A stretch of 64,000 nucleotides of DNA from Gammaproteobacteria bacterium (GTDB taxonomy: Bacteria > Pseudomonadota > Gammaproteobacteria > Enterobacterales > Alteromonadaceae): positions 35,199-99,198 of the forward strand of contig JAHJZX010000050.1 in the NCBI GenBank assembly GCA_018826295.1, read 5' to 3'. The translations under genes and the position numbers were made by a program. The number at the start of each line of letters is the position of its first letter. Position 1 is the stretch's first letter. The notes beneath the pieces were generated by a model, which saw only the letters and a list, made by a program, of their open reading frames with translations, had not been told where the DNA came from and made no database searches. Shown piece after piece: positions 27,233 through 36,631 of this stretch.

Positions 27233-27934
27233 ATGAAAAAAAATGCTCTCATAATATTGGAAGCTCCATGAGATCTGCGTGAAAACGATCAAAACGTAGT
27301 CAGCGTTTTACCATTTTTTCAAGGTTTGGAGCGGCTGAACGGAAATTTTGATTTATACCACTCTCAGTTCTTCGAAGCTAAAAGCTTTGAGATGGCATTA
27401 GATCAGTTAACTAAGTTAGATTATGACAGATACTACATTTATATCGCTAGCCACGGTCATGGTAAACGGCTTCAGAGCATCAAACTTAACCATATTCTAA
27501 GTAAGATAAATGACAAAGCTCAGCAGAAAAATATTGTTGGCGTTGTTATCGGGGCGTGTCTTGTTGGGCGGAATACTACCCATTTTGAGACCCACACTGT
27601 GGCTTCAAGTATTGTCTGGAAATTTGGCTATAAGTGCGCGGTAAACTGGCTGGATGGTACGCTGCTGGATCTAAAAGTATTTGATAGTCTTCTCAATGCC
27701 AAAAAAAATGATTTTTCAGAAGCCAGTAAAATAATCAGAAGATTCAGAGAAGCTATTTCTCTGTATGACCCGAATCAATCTATCGGCACAGATGTCACGA
27801 AAATTGATGATGCTGGTAAGGAATATGAGCCGGATATGGCAATTCAAGACTCGCTTACATTGGTTATACAGCCAAAAGGGCAAGGCCACAAAGCCAAGGA
27901 CTACAGTAGCGTTCTATTCGACATCGACGTCTAA
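27233..27934 (+). pseudogene. caspase-like protease gene interrupted by an in-frame TGA
   Basis: From ATG 27233 (AGGA at 9 nt) the frame reads MKKNALIILEAP, then TGA (27269-27271), then continues open for 221 codons. The later part has YIYIASHGHGKRLQS (His) and GVVIGACLVGRNT (Cys), each after a hydrophobic strand, which is the His-Cys dyad layout of caspase-like (C14/CHAT) peptidases. A TGG-to-TGA change at a tryptophan codon is the simplest explanation. Without readthrough only a product from an internal start (for example TTG 27326) could be made, lacking the first beta strand. Upstream is an acidic partner gene. Protease assignment is moderate. Confidence 0.5.
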
Positions 27935-28320
27935 ACATGCCCCACCAGCCGCCATTTAGCCTCACCCACCCTATGCTATCACTGGTTGCCGATTAAACTG
28001 AACTTATCGGCATCTGGAATAGCACGAAGAGTGGTAGGCTGGTGGTGCAATTACGCAGTAGCAACCAGCTCTGGCTTACTTGCCGGTAGAAAGCTTAATT
28101 AAACAATTGCAGGCCGGTTATCATCGCTTGCCAAACCAGACTGATAAAACTGTTAATTACCCTGATTTTATTATGCTTTTGCTGAAAGCTATCGGCCCGC
28201 GAAAAGGCGGCTATTGGCAGGTGTTGTAAGCCCAACACTATTCAACTACTTAACTGCGTCATAAGCTGACGCAGTATACGGTTACTTTTATCAGGTAAAT
28301 TGCAAACGCAAGGAACCAGA
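27935..28320 (+). other. intergenic stretch with an ORF relic
   Basis: 386 bp between the caspase-like gene and the sirtuin operon. An open frame without ATG (28062-28229) reads LIKQLQAGYHRLPNQTD and ends RKGGYWQVL before TAA; it looks like the 3' end of a lost gene that I cannot name. The last 60 bp should hold the promoter of the sirtuin operon. Confidence 0.3.
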
Positions 28321-29067
28321 ATGAAAGACGCACCTAACCCAAATAAAGTTGTTGTATTCAGCGGCGCTGGCCTCAGTCAGGCCAGTGGTTTACCTACCTT
28401 TCGTGACAGTCTTGGCCTGTGGCAACAATATGACGTGTTACAACTTGCCAGCCCGATAGGCTTTGCCAAAAATCCTGAGTTGGTGCATCAGTTCTACCAG
28501 GAGCGAAGGCTGCGTGCGCATCAGGCAAAACCTAATGCGGCTCATTTGGCTATTGCAGAGCTTGAACAACATTATGACGTCGTGGTAGTAACCCAAAACG
28601 TGGACGATTTGCATGAACGAGCAGGTTCTTCGCAAGTGATCCATCTGCACGGCAAGCTTAACGAGCTGCGCCAGACACGCACGCCTTATGCTGTTTATCC
28701 CGTTGCTGATCAGGTGTTCACTGAAAGCAGCACTGCACCAGACGGCACACCATGGCAGCCAAAACAATGGCGACCCAATGTGGTGTGGTTTGGTGAGCAG
28801 GTGCCATTTTTAACTAAAGCCGGGGAGCATCTGCGTGATGCGGGCAAAGTGCTGGTGGTTGGCAGCTCCCTGGAAGTCGAACCAGCAGCATCGCTGCTGT
28901 CGTATTGTCGTCAGCGCGCAGCCAAATACTTTGTGGACCTGACAGCGAGGCATTGCCCGACTGGCTTTTATTTGTGGCAAGGCCCGGCAATCGAGCAAGT
29001 GCCCAAACTGGTCAACAGCTGGCTAAATTCGGCGCATTTGGATTTCAGCGTAAAGGAAGTCCACTGA
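28321..29067 (+). CDS. sirtuin (SIR2-family) NAD-dependent protein, zinc-less
   Basis: 248 aa from ATG with AAGGAACC upstream. SIR2 motifs in order: FSGAGLSQASGLPTFRD (about residues 12-28), TQNVDDLHERAG (about 90-101), HLHG with the catalytic His, VVWFGE, and GSSLEVEPAA. It binds NAD+ and would deacylate lysines or, as in some defence sirtuins, hydrolyse NAD+. The four zinc-binding cysteines normally placed between HLHG and the VVWFGE segment are absent. First of four co-directional genes. Its stop overlaps the next start (TGATG). A CobB-like housekeeping role is possible but the setting is a conflict cluster. Confidence 0.85.
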   Translation: MKDAPNPNKVVVFSGAGLSQASGLPTFRDSLGLWQQYDVLQLASPIGFAKNPELVHQFYQERRLRAHQAKPNAAHLAIAELEQHYDVVVVTQNVDDLHERAGSSQVIHLHGKLNELRQTRTPYAVYPVADQVFTESSTAPDGTPWQPKQWRPNVVWFGEQVPFLTKAGEHLRDAGKVLVVGSSLEVEPAASLLSYCRQRAAKYFVDLTARHCPTGFYLWQGPAIEQVPKLVNSWLNSAHLDFSVKEVH

Positions 29068-29807
29068 TGGCATTGCATCTTACAACTATTCCGGTTTTGC
29101 AGCACGCTGTGCTGCTAACCGAATTAGTGCCGCGGCTATCGGTTAAGCCAAACTTAGCTGAGCTAACCGCTGCACAGAAAGCCTGCTTTGATCCCTTAAA
29201 CGCTAAGCTATTGCGGCTAGAGCAACAGATACTGCAGGACGCCGTGGCACTTTACCGACAAATTGCCGATAAATGCCCGTTTAGTCTGGATGATTTGCAC
29301 TACGAAGCAACAGTGACGTTTCACTTGCATGAAGAAGATAAATGCTTTTCCGATGATTCAGACAACACCCTGTGCCTGATGAATATAGATTTCGCTGTTG
29401 AAAACAAGCAAAACTGGCCTTTGTCAGAGCTTAGGTTGCAAATGCAACTCGATGCTCAGCTAACATTGCATAACGATAGTGCACAACTGCTGTGCTCTGA
29501 TCCGCTTGCTATTCACCATGCACTGGCGCAGCAACCACACAGTGTGCTGTTACACTACTTATTAAAAGAAGTCATAACTTACCGAAACGCCGACAACCCC
29601 GGCAGTTTGGGCTTACTGGATCTGCTAAGAATTGGCACTGTGTGGTATGAGTTGAACCCCAGGCTGTGTTTAACTGCTCCGCTACAACTAAACTACCCAC
29701 AAAGCCTGCATCAGCATGCCAACAAGGTAACGCCTTACCAACCGTCAGAGCCACCGCGAAAAAACCACGCTGCTTTTATAGCCAGAGACGAAACAGCGCA
29801 TGGTTAA
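29067..29807 (+). CDS. hypothetical protein of the sirtuin operon
   Basis: 246 aa. Not recognised. No membrane segments; a beta-rich middle (EATVTFHLHEEDKCF, LCLMNIDFAVEN) and a proline-rich C-terminus. ATG overlaps the sirtuin stop by 1 nt, with AAGGAAG upstream, so it is translationally coupled and a likely physical partner. Confidence 0.6.
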   Translation: MALHLTTIPVLQHAVLLTELVPRLSVKPNLAELTAAQKACFDPLNAKLLRLEQQILQDAVALYRQIADKCPFSLDDLHYEATVTFHLHEEDKCFSDDSDNTLCLMNIDFAVENKQNWPLSELRLQMQLDAQLTLHNDSAQLLCSDPLAIHHALAQQPHSVLLHYLLKEVITYRNADNPGSLGLLDLLRIGTVWYELNPRLCLTAPLQLNYPQSLHQHANKVTPYQPSEPPRKNHAAFIARDETAHG

Positions 29808-30336
29808 ACTGAAAAATACTGTTTTTTGGCAACAGCTTAAAGCTGAAATTTACACTAGCAGCCGAGTACCGGACTGGCTACAGCCAGTTAAAGCGCCGCC
29901 GCGCAGCGTTAAGTTTCGTCATGTTAAAAAACGCGGTTTAACGCTAACTATTACAGGCCTATCTCCAGTGATAGAGGTTTGGCTATCAGCTGAGGGCAAT
30001 ATTACTGTCACGGCAAACTGGGTGGGCAAATGTGATTTTCTTTATGATAGTGATCTTCTAGCTGCCAACAATACGCAGGGATATTACTGTCTGTTATGCG
30101 AAGAACGCCGTTACTACCGGCAATATCTGTCGCTTTGGCACGATCATGTGCTGCACAGCTTTATCAGTTGGTGTGAAAGTACATTATTAACTGCTGATTG
30201 TATTGTGTTTTTCGGAGCTGAAACGGGCCTGGCCAACTGGAACGTCGCCCGTTTAGCACAACGAAGCAGCATAGTAGATGATTGTCACGCCCATATTCTG
30301 CCACTTTGGCAGCCATCAGCAGTTATTAGCCGCTAA
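29800..30336 (+). CDS. hypothetical protein of the sirtuin operon
   Basis: 178 aa. Not recognised. It contains a CLLCEERRYYRQYLSLW segment and scattered Cys/His that might bind metal. Overlaps the previous gene by 8 nt. Soluble, mixed fold. Confidence 0.55.
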   Translation: MVKLKNTVFWQQLKAEIYTSSRVPDWLQPVKAPPRSVKFRHVKKRGLTLTITGLSPVIEVWLSAEGNITVTANWVGKCDFLYDSDLLAANNTQGYYCLLCEERRYYRQYLSLWHDHVLHSFISWCESTLLTADCIVFFGAETGLANWNVARLAQRSSIVDDCHAHILPLWQPSAVISR

Positions 30337-30373
30337 AGCCAGACCTTTTGCCATTACCGTTTAGGAGATTGCA

Positions 30374-30940
30374 GTGTCAAATCCGTCGCTACCGTTAGAT
30401 AACACCCTTGCTGATTTGCTTTTACAACCCATTTCAGCTGAAACAGACAACTGCCGCATTCCCCTACCCGGCGTAGTTGAGCACCCACAACTTGGCCAAC
30501 TGCATTATGTGCTGCCGTTACGCATTGTGCACCCACTGCTTGGGGTGCTAGAGTATGAGCCTGAGTACAGTAGATACAATGGCAAAGTTGCAGCGCTTGG
30601 ATACCAGATAGACTTGTCGCTTACTATCGACAACAACCAGCAACTTGATGCCATGATTTGCTGTGCAGCGCAGGTTATCAGGCAAATTGACGCATTAGAT
30701 GAAACGCTGCGCCAGCAGGTCAGAGCTTACCTTAGCCGCTTTAGCAGCAGGCAGGCGTGGAATGATCATTACCGCATTTCACAGGCAGATTTTGACAATA
30801 CCATGCAGCTGCAGTCAGTGTATTTTTGGTCAACTGAGTTAATCGATTTCTACTATAAAGACAAATTCAGCCAACACGGTGCCTGGTTTGAAGTGGCTGT
30901 CGATCTTGATAAGCAGCTGTTGTATATTGGCTTACAGTAA
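30374..30940 (+). CDS. hypothetical protein, DUF2262-like fold possible
   Basis: 188 aa from GTG with AGGAG 6 nt upstream. Pattern: short strands around HPQLGQLHYVLPL, a helix with a QVIRQIDALDETLRQQ segment, an AWND motif, then a C-terminal FYYKDKFSQHGAWFEVAV strand pair. This order recalls DUF2262/DUF6985-type immunity or sensor domains; the match is weak. Last of the sirtuin operon, 37 nt after its neighbour. Confidence 0.5.
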   Translation: MSNPSLPLDNTLADLLLQPISAETDNCRIPLPGVVEHPQLGQLHYVLPLRIVHPLLGVLEYEPEYSRYNGKVAALGYQIDLSLTIDNNQQLDAMICCAAQVIRQIDALDETLRQQVRAYLSRFSSRQAWNDHYRISQADFDNTMQLQSVYFWSTELIDFYYKDKFSQHGAWFEVAVDLDKQLLYIGLQ

Positions 30941-31065
30941 AAGCTGGCTAGCTAAACGCTTGCCAGTTTGCTGTGTAATTGGTGCAAATAGGCGGTGACA
31001 AACTCAATACCTTAATAGCCTATATAATCACTTCCGTCTGCGCTGCAGCACCAGTCGAAACAACT

Positions 31066-31488
31066 TTACCAGCCTTGTTCTTCAAATAACTTGTCCCAAA
31101 ATCCAGGTTCATCATGATGTTTGTTTTTCATTGCCTGCTCCAGTGGGAAATAGGCGAAAATCATATCGTCATAAAGCATAGTACCGTCTGGATGCTCCAG
31201 GTAAGCCGATAGCTTTTTAAAGTCTTCATTATCCACATCATAGGGCACATCAACGTATAAAAAGCCGTTATATGAATCAAGGCCAGCTTCCTCAGATGCC
31301 TCGCCCATACAGGGATAATAGTGGATATGATTTTTTTCCAACCATTTGATGACCACATTTCTGCGTTTACAAGATTGGTAATCAAAGAAAAACGAGCGGT
31401 CATTTTTCTTTCGTTTAAACAATAAATACAGTACGTCCCGGTTTTTATCTCTGGCAATTTTATCTATGTAATCGATTAGCTGTGGCAT
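31066..31488 (-). CDS. hypothetical protein, 140 aa
   Basis: Not recognised. Basic N-terminal half (LFKRKKNDRSFFFDYQSCKRR) and acidic C-terminal half with FLYVDVPYDVDNEDF. Soluble. 50 nt downstream of the second MCGYC gene on the same strand, so probably the last gene of the PP2C operon. Confidence 0.5.
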   Translation of the reverse strand: MPQLIDYIDKIARDKNRDVLYLLFKRKKNDRSFFFDYQSCKRRNVVIKWLEKNHIHYYPCMGEASEEAGLDSYNGFLYVDVPYDVDNEDFKKLSAYLEHPDGTMLYDDMIFAYFPLEQAMKNKHHDEPGFWDKLFEEQGW

Positions 31489-31538
31489 ATCAGTTCCTGA
31501 TATTTACCGGGTTGTCAGGTTGCTTCAAAGCAACCCCA

Positions 31539-32249
31539 TCATTCCCGTGTACTGAGTTTGTTTGTTAAATAGTGTATCGCGTCCTGTTTGGGTGCAAATA
31601 TTGCAACGCCTTGCCAACATTGCATCAATTGTAATAAATATTGCAACTCGCCAGTGCGATGCAATAAGCGTTCAGCCAGATAAATAATTAAATCTGGCCG
31701 CAGCTGATGCAAATGAGCAGCAACAAACTCAATACCGTAATGCTCAATACAATGACACAGTGATCTGCGCTGCAACGCCAGTTCATAAGCAGGTAAATCC
31801 GGGCAAAAAACAGGGACAGCAACAGCGATATCTACCAATATTTTGTGTTCAGATTGTAATAGCATTAACTGGTGCAGCGCCAGCCAGAAACGATTGAAAT
31901 GACTGTAAAACGCCTGCTGCAAAGTAAGGTGCGTATTGTCATCAAGTTCAGCAACATTATGATTTTCAATACTAAAATAACTGGCGGCTTCAAGGCAATC
32001 GGCAAGAGCATCTCCCAGCGTCAGCGAGTTGGGCTTTGCCTGCTGCAGACGTAAATTTAGCAGTTCAGGATACACTAACTGCGCCTGCTTAAAACTGGCA
32101 GCATCTAACTGATTGATATCCGGTAGCTCCAACAACCGTTGTTGTAATACCCAATCGGCTACATCGTCAGACTCCATTGCAGTTACCAGCTTACCCTCAG
32201 ACCATAAACGGCCAATTACGATATTGGCTTCCATACAATAGCCGCACAT
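31539..32249 (-). CDS. uncharacterised MCGYC-family protein 2
   Basis: 236 aa. The start is ATG 32249 within TAATG, sharing one base with the stop of the PP2C gene, which gives a product beginning MCGYC exactly as in the paralogue at 25671. The shared C-terminal block is LQRRSLCHCIEHYG, then AAHLHQLRPDLIIYLAER. It is shorter by about 70 residues in the middle. Coupling to a phosphatase suggests that the two proteins act together. Function unknown. Confidence 0.6.
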   Translation of the reverse strand: MCGYCMEANIVIGRLWSEGKLVTAMESDDVADWVLQQRLLELPDINQLDAASFKQAQLVYPELLNLRLQQAKPNSLTLGDALADCLEAASYFSIENHNVAELDDNTHLTLQQAFYSHFNRFWLALHQLMLLQSEHKILVDIAVAVPVFCPDLPAYELALQRRSLCHCIEHYGIEFVAAHLHQLRPDLIIYLAERLLHRTGELQYLLQLMQCWQGVAIFAPKQDAIHYLTNKLSTRE

Positions 32250-33034
32250 TAGCAATCACCGCTGTCAGGCATAGGAAACAGCCATAACAAACTGGCGTTG
32301 TCCGTTGCGCCTCGCTGTATTAATAACTTCTGCAACTGCAGTAGCGCTGAGGCACCATCAGCAACAATTATCAACTCTACCAGCTCTTCAGCTGTCACCA
32401 GGTCGTGCACACCGTCTGTGGTGAGCACAAATTGATCGCCCCCTTGCAGCGCGCCGTCGGTTACGGACACAGTAAAATCAGCCGCTTCGCTATCAGCAGC
32501 CAGATAACTGGTCAGCGCCCGATAACACTGTGCTAAGCCAGTTTGCTGCCTAAGCTCAGCGCTATCGTTTTGCCAGTCATGATCCTCGCTTAACTGTTGC
32601 AATTGCCCGTTGCGAAGCCGCCAAATCCGGCTATCGCCGGCATTAATCGCCACAAAGCGCTCAGCGCTTAGCTGCAATGCCGCTACGGTAGTCGCCGCAC
32701 CAAAGCTTTGCCGTTTACTACCAAGCTTATCAGCCAAATATTGCTGCGCCAGACGAAGCTGCTTGCTGGAAAAGCCTGCAACAGACCAATGCCGCAGTAA
32801 ATAATTAACAACGGTATGGCTTGCTGAAGCCGCTGCAGGGCTGGCAGATACGCCATCTGCAACCAGCAGCAACACGTCTGGCGATGGCAGAGCCAACACC
32901 TTTAGTAAGTCATCTTGCTGCAGCAACGTTGGCGCAACACCATTAGCGACATAGCCAATTGCATCTTGCTGCGACCATTTAGCACCCGTCGCGTTAAAAC
33001 CACTTAGTTGTAATATCGCCAGCTGGTAAGGCAT
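32249..33034 (-). CDS. PP2C-family serine/threonine phosphatase
   Basis: 261 aa from the ATG preceded by AGGAG at 8 nt. PP2C metal-binding motifs in order: QQDAIGY (about residue 20), LLVADGVSA (about 57-65), GAATTVAAL, INAGDSRIWRL (about 130), FVLTTDGVHDLV (about 200-211), and DNAS near the C-terminus. The aspartates that bind the two Mn/Mg ions are all present. It should remove phosphate from Ser/Thr of a partner. No Ser/Thr kinase is found in the window. Divergent from the DUF262 pair (182-bp gap), coupled to MCGYC protein 2. Confidence 0.85.
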   Translation of the reverse strand: MPYQLAILQLSGFNATGAKWSQQDAIGYVANGVAPTLLQQDDLLKVLALPSPDVLLLVADGVSASPAAASASHTVVNYLLRHWSVAGFSSKQLRLAQQYLADKLGSKRQSFGAATTVAALQLSAERFVAINAGDSRIWRLRNGQLQQLSEDHDWQNDSAELRQQTGLAQCYRALTSYLAADSEAADFTVSVTDGALQGGDQFVLTTDGVHDLVTAEELVELIIVADGASALLQLQKLLIQRGATDNASLLWLFPMPDSGDC

Positions 33035-33216
33035 TAACAGACTCCTATCACTGCAAACCAGCATTATAAAACCTTTATGCGTCATATTGTGTCGCAATAA
33101 AATCTAACAATAGAGACCTATTTTAGTCGTTGGTATAACATCGGATTTTTATTGCTGTTATGCTTCGAGGTGTGAATTCCGGAACAGATAAACGATGTTG
33201 TGATAAAGGATAGAGG

Positions 33217-34590
33217 ATGACAGTAACCGTTTTAACCTGCTCAGCAGCGGATATTTTGCGCAGTAAAATACTCACAGGAAGTGATAGCCAGCAAATAAGC
33301 GGCAAATTAACCATTCCGGAATATCAGCGCCCTTACTGCTGGCGGGATAAACAACTAGCTCAATTGTTAGCAGATATTAAAGCACATAATGAACAGAACA
33401 AACATACGCCAGAGCTGCCCTACTATCTTGGTAGTTTGATTCTGCATCAGGCAAATGGGCAGCTAAATATCATTGACGGTCAGCAACGGGTAACTACTCT
33501 GGCGCTTATTAGCTGCATTTCTGGGAGCAGTGCGAACATTGATCTGAGTTTTGAGTCACCAATTAGCCAGCAACAAATTAAGCATAATCTTGCCTGGCTT
33601 CAGCAACGATCAGATAGTGTAAGGACGACTATCACATTGGAGCGCTTACAGTTCACACTGGTGGTAACACACTCAGAAGATGATGCTTATCGCTTCTTTG
33701 AAACGCAAAATACCGGCGGTGTACGCTTAGGTGGTCCAGATATTATTAAGGCACATCACCTTCGTGCAGTGGAGAAACTACACCAGTTGCAATTCGCAAA
33801 AACTTGGGAAGCTCTTGGTGAACTTGATGATGTCATAAAGGCTTTGCTAAAAGGGCGTTACTGGCAACTATTAAAGCACCGGGAACTGCCATCACATCAA
33901 CAGCAGAAACAACTACGTGATGCTGTGGTTTGGGAATTAGCTCAACAAACAGGCTACGGCCCTGATCTGGCTTATGGACGCGTTAGTCGTAAAAAAGGAT
34001 TGTCTGGCGACATGTTCTTGCAATCGGCTCAGCAAGGCTATGATGTACGCCAACCTTTAAATCAGGGCGTTAACACGATTAACTATCTCGGGTATTTTCA
34101 AGCACTTTATAGCCGTTATTGGCGTAAGCCCGACTTACCGCATTTACAAGGTTATCAGCAATTTATTGCTTGGCTAAAGCAGCAAGAGGGTTGTGGTTAT
34201 CTGCACGGTCTGTATGAGGCTTGTTTAATGCTTTATATCAGCCAGTTCGGTGAACACCAGCTTGAACAGGCGGCCAAGAAGCTGTTTCGGGTTGTTTATT
34301 CACGCAGGGTAAGCAACCAGAAGGCTGTACGTGAACAGACTGTGCCAGCCTTTACAAGAGATACCCCAGTATTAGACTGGATAGCCTTAAGCTATACCCC
34401 CGAGCAATGTTTTGAGTTGTTGGATGCATTCACTTTGGTCGTTGACGGCAGCAATCTGAATATTAATAGCACTAAAAAGAGGTTTATGGACGCGGTGGTA
34501 CGACACTTTAAGCTGGCAATAGAGTCTGACAATTACCAGAAAGATTTTGCGCAGGCACTTACCTTGGCGGTCACAGAGGGCTTGCAATGA
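33217..34590 (+). CDS. DUF262 (GmrSD-like) protein without C-terminal DUF1524
   Basis: 457 aa. N-terminal DUF262 motifs IPEYQRPYCW (about residues 33-42), GSLIL and IDGQQRVTTL (about 86-95). DUF262 is a ParB/sulfiredoxin-like NTPase fold, found in GmrS and many phage-defence proteins where nucleotide hydrolysis drives or licences a nuclease. The usual HNH-type DUF1524 is not seen in the C-terminal half. ATGA overlap with the next gene, which has it. So the two may form a hetero-complex. Confidence 0.8.
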   Translation: MTVTVLTCSAADILRSKILTGSDSQQISGKLTIPEYQRPYCWRDKQLAQLLADIKAHNEQNKHTPELPYYLGSLILHQANGQLNIIDGQQRVTTLALISCISGSSANIDLSFESPISQQQIKHNLAWLQQRSDSVRTTITLERLQFTLVVTHSEDDAYRFFETQNTGGVRLGGPDIIKAHHLRAVEKLHQLQFAKTWEALGELDDVIKALLKGRYWQLLKHRELPSHQQQKQLRDAVVWELAQQTGYGPDLAYGRVSRKKGLSGDMFLQSAQQGYDVRQPLNQGVNTINYLGYFQALYSRYWRKPDLPHLQGYQQFIAWLKQQEGCGYLHGLYEACLMLYISQFGEHQLEQAAKKLFRVVYSRRVSNQKAVREQTVPAFTRDTPVLDWIALSYTPEQCFELLDAFTLVVDGSNLNINSTKKRFMDAVVRHFKLAIESDNYQKDFAQALTLAVTEGLQ

Positions 34591-36557
34591 CTAACATGCT
34601 AAACGAACAGGCAGTACAAACAGAATTACTCACCTTGAAGCAGGTGGACAAAAGAAAGATGGGATTTATAATCCCCAGTTACCAACGTCCCTATGTCTGG
34701 AAAGAAGAAGACGTTGTAAAGCTGTTTGATGATATTGAAAATGCTTTTAGAGCAAATGAGCAGCACTATTTTATCGGCAGTGCCTTGTCGGCTGTTCATC
34801 AGGCCACTGGCAATCTGGTTTATGAACTTATAGATGGTCAGCAACGCATAACAACCATGATGCTGGTTTCAATAGCCTTTAAAAGCGCCAATATCGCCAC
34901 TCCGTTAGCTAACGTTGCAATCCTGGGGAATCAGCCCCGCCTATCTTTTGCTATACGAGAGGCAGTAAAGAATTTACTTGGCAGTTATGCCGGGCTGGGA
35001 CAGCTCTCTAAACCGGGCATAGACGTTATTAACAACGATCCCTATCTCAAGCACCTTTATGCCAATTTAGAGGTTTTGAAACAAAAGGTTGAGACGCTTG
35101 CCAGCAACCAAGCGTTTGATATTACATTATTTGCTGATTACATCTACAGCAAGGTGAGCTGGGTAAACAACATTGTGCCGGATGCATTGGATTTAAATCG
35201 GCTATTCGCCAGTATGAACACTGCTGGTATACAACTGGAACCGGTAGATCTGCTGAAAGCAAAACTGTTTAAATTAATCAATACAGAAAAAGCCCTGTAC
35301 AACAAGATTTGGCAAGCCTGTGAACATACAAACAACTATTTCGAGCGTAATCTAAGGCAGCTATTTCCGGATGCGGATTGGAATGCGCTTAAATTTGAGA
35401 ATTTGAGCAAGTTTTCAACAGAAATATTCCACTCTGAAAATAATTCCACCTCTAATAATAAAACCTCGAAAACGCTGGCGGAATTGTTCGCACAGGTAAA
35501 AGCGGGTGATAAACCTACCAATACTGAAGATGTAAAGGCTAAAGATGGTACTGATGAAATTGAAGATGAAACCGTGTATTGCCGTTCAATCATTGGTTTT
35601 GAGCTGCTGCTGATCCACAGTTTACGCATTTTCTGTGCACAGCAAGGTTGGTCAGATTTATCGCCTCGTATTAAGGCTGCTAATCTGATGGCCTGCTTCG
35701 AGTGCTTGCTATCAGAGAGAGAAGAAACCGTAAAAGCTTTTTTGTTACTGCTATGGCAAGTGCGCTTTCAGTTTGATAAATGGGTAGTAAAGTGGGTAGA
35801 GCATGATGACATGGACGACTCTATGCTGAGACTAACTGCTATTTCCCATTCTAATTCAAACGGTAAGCATTATATAAACCGCACAACAACAGAATCAAAT
35901 GAGCTGGTACAGTTGCAAGCAGTTCTCAATTTCACAGGCGATCGCTCAGCACATTATTGGCTGACCGCCCTTCTCTCAAAATTAGTTGCTACTCCTAACT
36001 TAGAATACACGAGTGTATTAGTTGTATTAGAGCAACTTGATAACCAGCTGTCGTTAACAATAGACACTCAGAAAGAAGCCAGCTTTAGCCTTGCCAAAGG
36101 GAAAGTTCCGGCGCTGACTGACTGGCAAACATATTCGACATATTTTGCTGAACCTAAAGGCACCAGCTTCGAACATTACTGGTTTCAAAAACTGGAATAC
36201 CTGCTGTGGAAACAAGGTGATAAAAATGACGATAAACTCAAGGCCTATCGTATTACGTCAAAGAATTCGGTCGAACACGTGCACCCACAGCATGAAGAAT
36301 ATAAAAACACGTTACCCAAGGAGTTATTGGACGCCTTTGGTAACCTGGTGTTACTAAGCCCAGGGGAAAACTCCTCTTACAGTAATCAAACCGTACTCAA
36401 GAAAAAAGCCGACTTTGATAGTAAACCACGCTATGACTCGCTCAAGCTAAAAGCGTTGTTTGACACTTATGCAAAGATGGCTAATCAGTGGGATGAGGTT
36501 GGGATAAAACAACATCAAGCTGATATGCTTGGCTTACTTGAACAGCATTATCAATAA
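34587..36557 (+). CDS. DUF262-DUF1524 (GmrSD-like) nuclease protein
   Basis: 656 aa. DUF262 motifs IPSYQRPYVW (about residues 31-40) and IDGQQRITTM (about 85-94). Residues about 560-640 carry VEHVHPQ, an FGNLVLLSP strand, NSSYSNQTVLKKK and a C-terminal helix, the His-Me/HNH-like DUF1524 active site (H-x2-P). A GmrSD-type restriction role against modified DNA is likely for this family. An acidic, low-complexity loop sits near residue 300. Translationally coupled to the DUF262-only gene. Confidence 0.85.
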   Translation: MTNMLNEQAVQTELLTLKQVDKRKMGFIIPSYQRPYVWKEEDVVKLFDDIENAFRANEQHYFIGSALSAVHQATGNLVYELIDGQQRITTMMLVSIAFKSANIATPLANVAILGNQPRLSFAIREAVKNLLGSYAGLGQLSKPGIDVINNDPYLKHLYANLEVLKQKVETLASNQAFDITLFADYIYSKVSWVNNIVPDALDLNRLFASMNTAGIQLEPVDLLKAKLFKLINTEKALYNKIWQACEHTNNYFERNLRQLFPDADWNALKFENLSKFSTEIFHSENNSTSNNKTSKTLAELFAQVKAGDKPTNTEDVKAKDGTDEIEDETVYCRSIIGFELLLIHSLRIFCAQQGWSDLSPRIKAANLMACFECLLSEREETVKAFLLLLWQVRFQFDKWVVKWVEHDDMDDSMLRLTAISHSNSNGKHYINRTTTESNELVQLQAVLNFTGDRSAHYWLTALLSKLVATPNLEYTSVLVVLEQLDNQLSLTIDTQKEASFSLAKGKVPALTDWQTYSTYFAEPKGTSFEHYWFQKLEYLLWKQGDKNDDKLKAYRITSKNSVEHVHPQHEEYKNTLPKELLDAFGNLVLLSPGENSSYSNQTVLKKKADFDSKPRYDSLKLKALFDTYAKMANQWDEVGIKQHQADMLGLLEQHYQ

Positions 36558-36631
36558 TACACAAGATAGCTGCCTGTCCCGTTACCATTTAGGTCCATCG
36601 CTATTTCTAATCATGGGTGCTGTTGTAGTGT

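Noticed and set aside
28321..29067. Thoeris system suspected from SIR2 gene
   Set aside because: No TIR-domain protein nearby and the SIR2 protein is a short CobB-like one without SLOG domain.
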